In this document: piece by piece, positions 9,801 to 17,999 of the stretch
How the letters are laid out: each line of letters begins with the position of its first letter
Numbering within the stretch: the stretch's first letter is position 1
Assembly (NCBI GenBank): GCA_964498585.1
Contig: CAZCHH010000022.1
Location: 1-49,238, forward strand
Length of the DNA: 49,238 nucleotides
Source: JAAYJM01 sp964498585
GTDB taxonomy: Bacteria > Bacteroidota > Ignavibacteria > Kapaibacteriales > UBA2268
Direction of reading: 5' to 3'
Notes under the pieces: generated by a model
What the model was told of the DNA's origin: nothing
Database searches by the model: none
Seen by the model: the letters and a program-made list of their open reading frames with translations, nothing else
Program-made: the position numbers and the translations under genes

Positions 9801-11662
9801 ACCAAGCCATAATCCATAACATCAGCTAACTGGTATATAGGCGAATGTGGATTTTCAGGTGGATTATTTACTCCACCAGAGCCAAAAACAGGATTAAGCC
9901 CGGGATAAGGCCAGATAGCATCAAATAAGCCGCATGCAATAGCATCGTTATAGCCACTATAACTAACCTGTGAAGCACCTAAAATGCCAGCTGCTCCACC
10001 ATTATTATGACGCAAGAAAGCTTCGGAAAAACAAATATCCTGATAAAAACCACCAGTTTGGCAATTCATACTAAAAACAATAGTTGGGAAATCGGCATTG
10101 GTCAGTGAATTAATATTTGATATATAAAAAGATGGGTCAGCCCAACCGTTATAGCTACCATGGTCTCGATGCAAGACGTAAAATCTGCCTTGATTTATTT
10201 GTGAAGCAATATCATAAGCATCACCATTCCATGCGAAGCCGCTTGAACGAAGTAATTCTGTAGGAATTGCTTCTCCGTTAGAATACAAGGTATTATTCCA
10301 ATATTGAGGAGTTACGTTGTTATCAGTATTATAAACTCTAATTATATTATAATTCTGTTCCATTAAATAATTCCTGACATCTTCACAGGTTAAAAGAAAA
10401 CGGCGGTCTTCATAAGAGTTATAATTATCATAATCCTGAAAATAACCACAATTTACACCAGTATTATAATAGTTTTCACTTACAGGAGGAGTTTTTTCAT
10501 AACTAATAATTTTATTTATTACCTGAAGTGCCTGGACTGGACTGGAAACAGAAATTCTGCCTCTTGAAATGTCCGGCGTCCAATCTGTTTCGTCATCCAT
10601 ACAGCCATAATACAAATCAGTAGCCCAGTCGCCATATTCATAAGAAGTCTTCATTTCACCCGGCACAACAGGGTGGTCGCCTATTATTACAAAATAGTCC
10701 GGATGTGGAGTCCAGTTGTTATAATATGCTCTTAAACTATCTTTTACTTCAATTGAATTCCAATTGTCTTTTAAATTCATTTCTACGCTGTAGCCAAGCT
10801 GCATTTTCCATTTAGCAAGTAATTCTGCTGCCTCTTGGTATGCTGGTGTTGTTATTATTATATAATCCTTTCTTGGTCCGTTTGTATGCTGAATCTTATC
10901 TTTTTTATTGCTTAAAGATTTTGATGCTTGTGTTACCATTTCGCTATTTAAGGGAATTCTTAAAGCACGTTTAATAAAATTCTCAGTACTTCTTTCACTT
11001 ACAAAACTGAATGAATTGCTGCCACCAATAAACTCAACTTTATATTTGATTTTTGAATAAACTCTGATTGTTTTAGTAACCGGATTGAACTGAACTGGTC
11101 TTATTTGAACAAAATTCAGCTCTGTTCCACGCCATTTCTGTGATTCGATGGTTTCGACAAGATTAGACGGGAAAAATTCATTTGTTTCGTAGGTAACATA
11201 GTCAAGTTCAAATTCTGGACTGGGGGCGCCATCTAAATCTGAAGCGGGCTGAAGAGCAGGGTGAATTAAAAAACCACTATATTCTTTATAATCAGCTTGA
11301 ATTATCGATATTTTCAAAACTGAAAAATCCGGAACAGCAAAAATATCATTATAGCAAGGCAGAGCCGGCCTGCCTATTTCTGTCATTTTCCCAAATCCCT
11401 CAATATGAATAAAATTATAAATCTTATCGTTAATTGATATTTCTGAAACTGCAGCATCGATAAACAAATATTCTACTTCCACAGATTCAAATCCATTTTC
11501 ACGGACTATTCTTTCGGGTAATTTTGTTTGAGAATAGTTTTCATCTATTCCATTTTCAAATGATAAATATTTGTTCTGGCTAAAAAGAGATAATGAACTT
11601 GCTATCATAATAGAAATTATTATGACCGATTTACTTTTTATCAATTTGTATAATTTCATCAT
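6896..11662 (-). CDS. Gingipain-like C25 cysteine protease, T9SS-sorted, multidomain
   Basis: A 1588-residue secreted protease. A signal peptide (about 1-29) is followed by a gingipain-type propeptide (about 50-260) and a C25 catalytic domain (about 265-655), with GDHPVVPG at 328-335, catalytic His501 in LHRDHGSYNGW and catalytic Cys534 in FSMNCQTGG. Then come fibronectin-III-like domains with the pattern YxLQVSTDxxFxxL...YYWRVRA (about 740-830, 835-925, 1120-1210), a beta-rich domain between the second and third, two GWN...SY modules (about 1215-1370), and a T9SS sorting tail beginning NVYPNPINDVAQISYF. It is probably activated by propeptide removal at or outside the cell surface. The catalytic dyad is intact. 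Specificity for Arg or Lys cannot be read from the sequence. Confidence 0.9.
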   Translation of the reverse strand: MMKLYKLIKSKSVIIISIMIASSLSLFSQNKYLSFENGIDENYSQTKLPERIVRENGFESVEVEYLFIDAAVSEISINDKIYNFIHIEGFGKMTEIGRPALPCYNDIFAVPDFSVLKISIIQADYKEYSGFLIHPALQPASDLDGAPSPEFELDYVTYETNEFFPSNLVETIESQKWRGTELNFVQIRPVQFNPVTKTIRVYSKIKYKVEFIGGSNSFSFVSERSTENFIKRALRIPLNSEMVTQASKSLSNKKDKIQHTNGPRKDYIIITTPAYQEAAELLAKWKMQLGYSVEMNLKDNWNSIEVKDSLRAYYNNWTPHPDYFVIIGDHPVVPGEMKTSYEYGDWATDLYYGCMDDETDWTPDISRGRISVSSPVQALQVINKIISYEKTPPVSENYYNTGVNCGYFQDYDNYNSYEDRRFLLTCEDVRNYLMEQNYNIIRVYNTDNNVTPQYWNNTLYSNGEAIPTELLRSSGFAWNGDAYDIASQINQGRFYVLHRDHGSYNGWADPSFYISNINSLTNADFPTIVFSMNCQTGGFYQDICFSEAFLRHNNGGAAGILGASQVSYSGYNDAIACGLFDAIWPYPGLNPVFGSGGVNNPPENPHSPIYQLADVMDYGLVRMLQTWAGSTSLNKYQFELFHWFGDPTTKIWTDNPQIINADFPATLPVGSTSLIISNCNSYNATATVVYNGELKAKINLNEGEGTIVFPEPICFLPVTLTISQTNYKPLVYVFNPTATTLLLPTNQSNNNTIIPLFDWDDVPNATSYHIQISNESDFANIIHQNSDLSNSQLQIPNNILNFNTQYFWRIRSQISGNYTDWSCVLSFRTMKNAPILSEPANESVDIPLNANFVWNSFVGADSYSFQLSTDIDFSTLIQNENGITNTNFSFPMGILEYEQLYYWRVNANINSQSTEWSDVWSFTTIGRVFTINIGTGNYSNAFNTYPAPYGNFYWGAKHQILIKADELTNLGFTGGNIYSLAFDVENTNSSEELDDFYIKMKHTTTNSLNGFDNYGSWTQVTSPASHLPYVGWNTHLFSTPFIWNGSSNILIEVCFQNDVFNSNASTRYTTTSNTSVAYRRRDGTGVCELTSVTSTSSSRPNVQFSVEILLLAVPVLVQPVNNSIIAEPEVNLDWNPVVSATKYVLQVSTDQEFTNLIINNPNLNITQFPFNSQYGQDYYWRVRAVGENRISDWSQAWYFQTSAYQTHEINLHYGWNYFSSYIEPQNLDIEDLFEDFDEDITIIKNSFGGVYIPAYNINTLVNWNILNGYLGHVTNESTLSVYGLLVNPEQTPIELNAGWSLISYLRTEPLNSYIALNTILDNLIICKNGYGGVFIPSYQINTLGDLIPGSAYYIAVTNDDVLIYPANSSQKNNYSEITHNEPILKPDFSNTGNDATLIITIKNAEDGTNIAVFNSENKIVGTAEMKNGVAAVTIWGDNEATTIPDGACENEMLYVKIFNPDNNEFKDIQIISINELSSQNQNPFYYKRNALYIAEANIVSYEETSLNVYPNPINDVAQISYFLENETSINISILNSMGCEVLNLVNNENKSMGNHLIQFSALDLLNGVYFCNLKTESKVLTTRFIILK

Positions 11663-11877
11663 TAATCCTCAATATTTTTGATACAATTCAAAAGATATAA
11701 TTACTGTTTTGATGAAAATAGTAATTAATGTATTTTATTTTACATATAATTTACTTAATTTTTATTTCTTTTCAAATAAATTTATATAACAAAATGTTTT
11801 TTTTGTTTTTTTATCAATATTTTTCTAATTTAATAAAAATGAAAAAAGAACAATTTTATTATGAAAATAACATTGAG

Positions 11878-11894
11878 AAGCAGTTTTTATACAC
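11878..11894. repeat. 17-base direct repeat, copy 2 (flanks the protease gene)
   Basis: AAGCAGTTTTTATACAC, 216 bases upstream of the protease start codon, matching the copy at 6880-6896 with one mismatch. Confidence 0.5.
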
Positions 11895-11971
11895 ATATTA
11901 TTAAATGACTGATAGTTACAGAAAAATTATTTTCATAAGTACTTAACAATAAAAAAATGAATATTAATCTT

Positions 11972-12051
11972 GTCATTTCGAGAGCAGCATGGATTCTCAC
12001 AACCTCTTGCTATCACAGAACTTGAGATTCCTCATTGGATTTCGGAATAAC
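11972..12051. repeat. Dispersed repeat family B copy
   Basis: Runs from GTCATTTCGAGAGCAGCATG through ACTTGAGATTCCTC to TTTCGGAATAAC, a diverged family B unit. It lies in the 440-base gap between two divergent secretion genes. The rest of that gap is AT-rich and shows only the direct repeat noted separately. Confidence 0.7.
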
Positions 12052-12116
12052 AAATAAATATATACAGATTTTGTGTTGAGTGGTTGTAATTTAATTTTAA
12101 TTTTATGGAGGCACAA

Positions 12117-15100
12117 ATGATAAATTTAAAAAAATACTCTTTTACTTTCATTTTCATTTTTTTATCAATAAGTTTTATTTTCTTTACAAATACAGGTAAA
12201 GCAGAAATGTCTTCTTACCAGGGGACACATTTTTATATTGGATTTATGCAGAATGAAAATGGAATTATGCCAGATGGTTTAACACTCCAAATGTTTATTT
12301 GTGCTTCAAATAAAGCGTATATTGAAGTCAGAGTGCCTGGCAGTACTACTAATTTTTATACACTTGAAACCGATGATATTTTAACAGTAAATTTCCCTGA
12401 AACTATTGAAAACAGGACTTCAGAAGTCGTTCTGAAAAAAGGTATTGAAGTGATTTCCGATGAGCCAATAACAATTTATACATTCTCAAGCCAATACACA
12501 ACAAGCGACAGCTATACTGCTCTTCCAGTAACACACTGGGGAAAAGAATATGTGATTTCTTCTTTTCCTAATGACCAATATAGTTTAGATCCACGTGGTA
12601 CCAATCCTATTGACTCCGCTTCCCGCATAGACCCACGTCAAAGTGAGTTTATGATTATGGCTGCTTATGACAACACAAGTGTTGATATTACTCCCAAAGC
12701 CATTACAGAACTTGGTAAGCAAGTCAATAAAATATATAAAATTATTTTAAACAAAGGGGAAACCTATCTCGTTAAATCGGTAAAATCCAGAAGAGGAACA
12801 AACGATTTAAGCGGAACTATTGTCCGTTCAGATAAACCAGTTGGAGTGCTTTCCGGACACGTTAGAACAGCAAATCCACAAACGCCTGTTTATCCTTTAG
12901 ATAGTAAAGACCATTTGGTAGAAATGCTTTTTCCTACTGATGCCTGGGGAAAAAAATTCTATACTGCTCCTTTCGGTTTAAACAATACTGGCGATTTATT
13001 CAAATTAACAAGTATTCATCCAAATACTGTTGTAACTCTCTTCACCCCGACTAAATCTCAGACAATTAATTTTCCAAATCCCGGCTCTTATTCAGTTATA
13101 GCTCCAATGAATGAAATCGGATTATGGACATCTAACAAGCCGGTTCAACTTGCTCAAATAATTATGAGAACTGGCGAAGATTGGGATGATGATTATTACG
13201 ACCCTGCTATGGTAATGATTCCACCAGCCGAGCAATTTGTAAAAAAAATTGTATTTCTTACTCCGGGTAACAATCCCAATAATCCTACACAATATATTAA
13301 GCATTATGCAAGATTAATTGCCGACAAGAATGCACTTCAAACCCTTTTAATCGATAATATCCCAGTAACAATAAACGGAGAAATTCAGCCATACACAAAT
13401 ATTGATAATAATATGTTTAGTGTGCGGTTAGAATTGACTAAGGGAAAACATACCATTGAATGCACCGAAGGTGGCTTCTGCGGATTGTTATATGGGGTTG
13501 GACGGGCAGATTCTTATGCTATGATTCTCGGGTCATCACTATCGAATCCTTTCGCAAACGATACTATTGATCCTGTATTAGATTATACTCAACATTGTGG
13601 AGAGCTTTCTATTATAATAAAAGAAACTTCTGATGCTTCAAATACCGGCTTTGCATATTTACTCGTTATGCAGGACAGCACTTATAATTACAGCTGGAAC
13701 TATACTGATATTACAGATACAACTACATATATCGAATTTCACGCTACTCCATCTGATTACACCCAGGAAGCAAAAATAGTGTTCGATTATCGTGATAAAA
13801 ATGGTAATGGTGGACGTTTTTCATTTGTTTATCCCGGAAATAATATTCAGGTACCTAAAAATATTCAGATAAAAAATGTTAAAGATGATGATTCTGTTGT
13901 AATAAGTATTTCGATAACCAATCCGGGCACCAGTGATATTACTCTTGATTCCATTTCCAAATTTGAAGACAACCGGCTAACTTTGCTTGATAATGATTTC
14001 CCAGTTATAATACCGGGAAATACAACTTTAAATATTCACGTCGCCTTTGTTCCAAAAGGTAATACCGCAAGTTTATATGAACGTGTCAAGCTATATTTTG
14101 ATTGCTACAGAAATGTAATTACTAATGTGATTAGTAATGTAATTTCACCTCATCTTATTTCTTTTGGTTACGACTTCGGAATTGTTCGTATAGCAGATAC
14201 AAAGGAAGGGAAAGCGTATATAATAAACCAAGGAAATATTTCAGTAATATTAAGCGCTCTTGAGTTTGCAATAGATTCTCCGTTTAGTTTAGACACAAAC
14301 ACTGTATTCCCTTATAATCTTGAGCCACTTGATACTTTATTTATTGATGCAGAATTTAGCCCACAAACGAATGGATATTTTGAATTATATGTTAGCGTTA
14401 AAAATGAGTTTGAAATTGATGCACCTTTTAAACTAACTGGCACTGGCGCTGCTCCTTCATTTTCATCAAAAATTATTGATTGGAAAAGAAGAAGAATCGG
14501 AACAACAAACGATACAACAATATTCTTAAAAAATGAAGGTGATTTCAGTGGAAAAATAGTTTTTTCTGAATATGTTTTGTATAACAGCGTTTTTTCAACT
14601 TATAATATAGAAGAGCTTAATAAAGAAATAGAGTATGGAGACAGCACCGCACTGCAATTTTCTTTCAGTCCTGTTCTGACAAACGATTACAGCACAGAAA
14701 TTACCTTAAATGTAGATTGGCAACCCCACGATAACTTGTCTATTGAACTTCTTGGCGTTGGCACTATTCCTCAAATTCAAACTTTTGACGTTGATTTCGA
14801 TACAATAATCGTATGGACAGACAAAGACAGCATTGCAAAAAATATATTTTCAATCGGAAATGAAACGCTTACTATTGATAAAATTGTACCTCTAAGCGGC
14901 GATACAAGTTCATTTGTAATTGATTATTCAAAACTAAGCGATTTGAAAATTGATTCAGGTTTTTATTTTGATATGCCGATTGATTTTTTCCCTAAGAGAG
15001 TTGGAAAACATCAGCTTATATTGGAAGTAACTAATGACGCAGCACCAAATTATGAGCGGAAAACATCATACATTAATCTTATTGGATTTGCTGTACCAGC

Positions 15101-16130
15101 AGATACTACCGATATGGAAATAATTCTCACTACTCCGGAAGATTTGACTGCCTGCTTAGATTCTGAAATTAATTTTGAAGTAAAAAATAAGGGGAATACT
15201 AATATAGAACTGCAAAAATTAAAAATAAGCCATCACAGCATTAAACGTTTTGAAATACTAACTGAACCTAATATACCTTATTTAATTAAACCGGATTCCT
15301 CTGTTTTTTTAAAAGCATCAGTTTTGCTTAACAGGGATAGTATTGGCTTTGTCAAAATAGAAACACAAATCAATGATTCAATCATTAAAAATTACGAATT
15401 TAATTTAGAACCGAAATTTGAGCAAATTATATTTAATCAGGTAGCGAAAATAGAGAAAAATTTCGGTGATACTATTCTTTTAAAATTATCAGGAATTTTT
15501 CCGACAAAATCTGTATTACCATTTAATTTATCTTTTGAAATATTTTTAAATAACAGGAATTATTATCTTAAATCGAATGAAGGAAGATTAGAAATTGATA
15601 ATTTTTCAGAAAAATTTTTATTAAATTTAAATTTTTCTCAAAATATTGAAAAAATATTTGTAAGTTGTAAAGATGAAATAGGAAATATTAACGAAGGTGC
15701 TTCTTGGAGTTTTGAAATTCCTTTGATGGTGCTTTTAAGCGATAAAGAAGAAATAGATATAAACGTTTTAGCAAAAGTAAGCGATTGTTACGATATAAGT
15801 TCTTTAAACATAAGTCCTTTAATTAATGATGCCTGCGTTTATAATTTGCGGCTAATCAAGGCACGTGATAGCAATTTAGAAGCGTTCTTGAGTCCAAACC
15901 CGGCAAATGATAAATTAAACTTAGAGATATTATTAGCAGAAGATGATTATACTAATTTCTTTATTTATGATAAAATAGGAAAAAAAATAACATTATCATC
16001 AAAAAAATATTTGAAAAAGGGCTTACATTATCTTATATTTGAAATTGGCGATTTGCCAAATGATGTTTATATTTTTTCAATACAAACAGAAAAATATATA
16101 AAAAATATAAAATTTATTATTTCAAAATAA
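12117..16130 (+). CDS. T9SS-sorted protein with N-terminal IgGFc-binding-like domain
   Basis: A 1337-residue exported protein. I chose the ATG at 12117 because a strong GGAGG (12107-12111) lies at proper spacing before it; an ATG at 12105 overlaps that site. After a signal peptide comes GTHFYIGFMQNENG, the opening of the IgGFc-binding-protein N-terminal domain (about 30-400; e.g. TIYTFSSQYTTSDSYTALP), then a long run of beta-sandwich repeats of the choice-of-anchor / ASH kind (FxITNPGTSDITLDSI, FVPKG, FSPQTNG, FSIGNETLTIDKI), and a T9SS C-terminal tail (FLSPNPANDKLNLEI) ending KFIISK. It is likely a large surface-attached protein used in adhesion, gliding or matrix. It faces away from the protease gene and lies 13 bases before an outer-membrane barrel gene. 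Confidence 0.85.
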   Translation: MINLKKYSFTFIFIFLSISFIFFTNTGKAEMSSYQGTHFYIGFMQNENGIMPDGLTLQMFICASNKAYIEVRVPGSTTNFYTLETDDILTVNFPETIENRTSEVVLKKGIEVISDEPITIYTFSSQYTTSDSYTALPVTHWGKEYVISSFPNDQYSLDPRGTNPIDSASRIDPRQSEFMIMAAYDNTSVDITPKAITELGKQVNKIYKIILNKGETYLVKSVKSRRGTNDLSGTIVRSDKPVGVLSGHVRTANPQTPVYPLDSKDHLVEMLFPTDAWGKKFYTAPFGLNNTGDLFKLTSIHPNTVVTLFTPTKSQTINFPNPGSYSVIAPMNEIGLWTSNKPVQLAQIIMRTGEDWDDDYYDPAMVMIPPAEQFVKKIVFLTPGNNPNNPTQYIKHYARLIADKNALQTLLIDNIPVTINGEIQPYTNIDNNMFSVRLELTKGKHTIECTEGGFCGLLYGVGRADSYAMILGSSLSNPFANDTIDPVLDYTQHCGELSIIIKETSDASNTGFAYLLVMQDSTYNYSWNYTDITDTTTYIEFHATPSDYTQEAKIVFDYRDKNGNGGRFSFVYPGNNIQVPKNIQIKNVKDDDSVVISISITNPGTSDITLDSISKFEDNRLTLLDNDFPVIIPGNTTLNIHVAFVPKGNTASLYERVKLYFDCYRNVITNVISNVISPHLISFGYDFGIVRIADTKEGKAYIINQGNISVILSALEFAIDSPFSLDTNTVFPYNLEPLDTLFIDAEFSPQTNGYFELYVSVKNEFEIDAPFKLTGTGAAPSFSSKIIDWKRRRIGTTNDTTIFLKNEGDFSGKIVFSEYVLYNSVFSTYNIEELNKEIEYGDSTALQFSFSPVLTNDYSTEITLNVDWQPHDNLSIELLGVGTIPQIQTFDVDFDTIIVWTDKDSIAKNIFSIGNETLTIDKIVPLSGDTSSFVIDYSKLSDLKIDSGFYFDMPIDFFPKRVGKHQLILEVTNDAAPNYERKTSYINLIGFAVPADTTDMEIILTTPEDLTACLDSEINFEVKNKGNTNIELQKLKISHHSIKRFEILTEPNIPYLIKPDSSVFLKASVLLNRDSIGFVKIETQINDSIIKNYEFNLEPKFEQIIFNQVAKIEKNFGDTILLKLSGIFPTKSVLPFNLSFEIFLNNRNYYLKSNEGRLEIDNFSEKFLLNLNFSQNIEKIFVSCKDEIGNINEGASWSFEIPLMVLLSDKEEIDINVLAKVSDCYDISSLNISPLINDACVYNLRLIKARDSNLEAFLSPNPANDKLNLEILLAEDDYTNFFIYDKIGKKITLSSKKYLKKGLHYLIFEIGDLPNDVYIFSIQTEKYIKNIKFIISK

Positions 16131-16143
16131 TTTAGGTCGTTTT

Positions 16144-17001
16144 ATGAAAATGAAATACTTACTACCAATAGCGTTAATATTTATTACTACACTTAATATT
16201 AGCGAATTGTTTTCACAAGTAGTGCCAGCAGATCCTTTAAAGCCAGGTTCAGAAAGTAGTGCTATTCTTTTAGGTCCCGTTTTTGGTTATAATAGAAGTA
16301 TGCATACTGTTGATTTAGCTTCTTTCGCAAAAGAACCATTATGCCCGTATTTCAAAAATGGTGAAGGAAATGGATTTTATTTTGGTGTCGCTTATGAACA
16401 TATTCTTGATGCTAAAGTAAATTCAAGGCACTCCTTAATTGGAAAGGTTGTTTATAATTATTTACCTGCTTCTTTAGAGATTAGGGGTAACGACAAATAT
16501 CCATCTCTCGTTGATGACGGTCAAGATGGATACAAAGTTGTTTATACTGAAACAAACAACACAATTGAAGTTGATTATTCTACTATTACTGCTGAAATCC
16601 TCTATAAGTTTAATCCAATAGAAAATTTTGGCTTGGGAGTATTCGTTGGGCCTACTTTCGATTTTGCCTTAACTAAACATTTTGAGCAAAAATTAATGCT
16701 TGTCGGTGATAATAATGTTCAATTTATTAGATTATCAGAAGAAGAACAACAAAGACAGGATATAAAAATTGTTCGTTATGAAGACAACGATAGAACTATT
16801 GTTGTTAATGATGAAGATGTTCCTGATGCTAATGGTTTCCGTCTTGGTATTAAAGCAGGGCTTCAATACGCAATAGACCTTCAGGGTTGGGTAGTTATAC
16901 CACAAGTAGCTTATAATTTTGGCGTTACAAAATTATCAGGTTCTGAAGATTGGCGTGTTAATGCTTTCCAGGTTGGTGTCGATGTAAGAATATCATTTTA
17001 A
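16144..17001 (+). CDS. Outer-membrane beta-barrel protein
   Basis: A 285-residue protein with a signal peptide (about 1-24, ending near LFSQ), alternating amphipathic strands and a C-terminal strand ending in Phe (VGVDVRISF), as expected for Bacteroidota outer-membrane barrels of the PorT/OMP_b-brl kind. Typical strand pieces are GPVFGYNRSMHT, FYFGVAYEHI, GVFVGPTFDFAL and GFRLGIKAGLQYAI. It begins 13 bases after the IgGFc-domain gene and ends before a clear terminator, so the two probably form one transcript and may act together at the surface. The specific function is unknown. Confidence 0.75.
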   Translation: MKMKYLLPIALIFITTLNISELFSQVVPADPLKPGSESSAILLGPVFGYNRSMHTVDLASFAKEPLCPYFKNGEGNGFYFGVAYEHILDAKVNSRHSLIGKVVYNYLPASLEIRGNDKYPSLVDDGQDGYKVVYTETNNTIEVDYSTITAEILYKFNPIENFGLGVFVGPTFDFALTKHFEQKLMLVGDNNVQFIRLSEEEQQRQDIKIVRYEDNDRTIVVNDEDVPDANGFRLGIKAGLQYAIDLQGWVVIPQVAYNFGVTKLSGSEDWRVNAFQVGVDVRISF

Positions 17002-17021
17002 TAATATTCTTTAAAGATTTT

Positions 17022-17052
17022 AAAAAAGCATCTAATTTTAGATGCTTTTTTT
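17022..17052 (+). terminator. Rho-independent terminator
   Basis: A-tract, then perfect arms AAGCATCTAA (17026-17035) and TTAGATGCTT (17038-17047) with a 2-base loop, followed by a T run. It lies 20 bases after the barrel gene stop. The A and T tracts make it usable from either strand. Confidence 0.85.
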
Positions 17053-17104
17053 GTTATGGAGACATAGTCATGAGAGCAATTTGTTGATAGTATGACTGGA
17101 AAAT

Positions 17105-17340
17105 GTCATTCCGAGCGTAGCGAGGAATCTCACGTCATTGCAACCAAAGAACTTGAGATTCCTAACTTCGTTTACCAATGACATCTTTACGTTTGTCTGT
17201 CATTCTGAACGAAGTGAAGAATCTCAAACTCTTTTGAAACAATGACTTGTGAGATTCTTCGCTGCGCTTCAGAATGACAGGGTAAATTAATGTCATCTCC
17301 ATTTAAATAAAGGTCTTCCTTCATCGGGGGATTCAGAATA
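17105..17340. repeat. Dispersed repeats: two family B copies and a reverse family A copy
   Basis: Family B copies at 17105-17182 (CCGAGCGTAGCGAGGAATCT) and 17199-17278 (CTGAACGAAGTGAAGAATCT ... CTTCAGAATGAC), then a reverse family A copy at 17292-17340. They fill the gap between two convergent transcription units. Confidence 0.85.
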
Positions 17341-17361
17341 TCAATTTTTAAAAACTTTTTT

Positions 17362-17976
17362 TTAATTTTCAGGATAAATGAATATTACTGGTAAAGACAT
17401 ATAAAGCCAATAACCTTTGCCCTGCTGCATATCTCCAATATTGTTAATACCAAAAGTAGGGTGATAAATATTTCCAAGTCCATCTTTTGCAAAAATTAAT
17501 TCATCTTCTATACTTTGAAGAGCGAGTGATATTAGCATATCATTATTACGAAGATATGAAATTAAATTCCAACCAGCATTTAAATATATCTGTGTAAACT
17601 CTGGAATAACTGCATTTCCGACTATTTCCAATATTGAAGGACTTGAAACATAAACCTGATAACCTTCCGCAATATTCCAATCGCCTATTTGATTTATGCC
17701 AAAAACAGGATTATATATTGCTCCCGATGAATTTTTTACATGTACAAAACTGCTAATATTTTGAAATACATTAGCCATATTAGGAACTGTTGGAATAACA
17801 TTGCTTGATATTAGATTCCAACCTGAATTTAGATTTATATTAATTGAGATAGTATCGTTGGTGGGAATATTTGTTATTTTAGCAGAAGAGAAACCATCAG
17901 CAATACCACCAATATATTGAGATTTAGCATTAATGCTAAAACAGAATATGAACAAAATTAATATTATTTTTTTCAT
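17362..17976 (-). CDS. Small secreted protein with two GWN modules
   Basis: About 204 residues: a signal peptide (MKKIILILFIFCFSINAKSQ) followed by two copies of a module of roughly 75 residues reading LNSGWNLISSN / LNAGWNLISYL ... NxxGxIYxPxFGINxIGDxxxGxGYxxY. The same module occurs twice in the C-terminal part of the gingipain-like protease. I start it at 17976, where AAAGGA precedes the ATG at good spacing; an upstream in-frame ATG at 18003 overlaps the neighbour's stop. It follows the SUMF1-domain gene after 24 bases and is probably co-transcribed. It has no T9SS tail of its own. Function unknown. Confidence 0.75.
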   Translation of the reverse strand: MKKIILILFIFCFSINAKSQYIGGIADGFSSAKITNIPTNDTISININLNSGWNLISSNVIPTVPNMANVFQNISSFVHVKNSSGAIYNPVFGINQIGDWNIAEGYQVYVSSPSILEIVGNAVIPEFTQIYLNAGWNLISYLRNNDMLISLALQSIEDELIFAKDGLGNIYHPTFGINNIGDMQQGKGYWLYMSLPVIFIYPEN

Positions 17977-17999
17977 TTCATTTCCTTTAAATAAATAAT

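Noticed and set aside
13122..13304. Antisense open frame within the IgGFc-domain gene, and similar short antisense frames in hydA, nuoF, sufC, sufD and the glycosyltransferase gene
   Set aside because: They are shadows of well-supported genes on the opposite strand, without start signals or recognisable domains.
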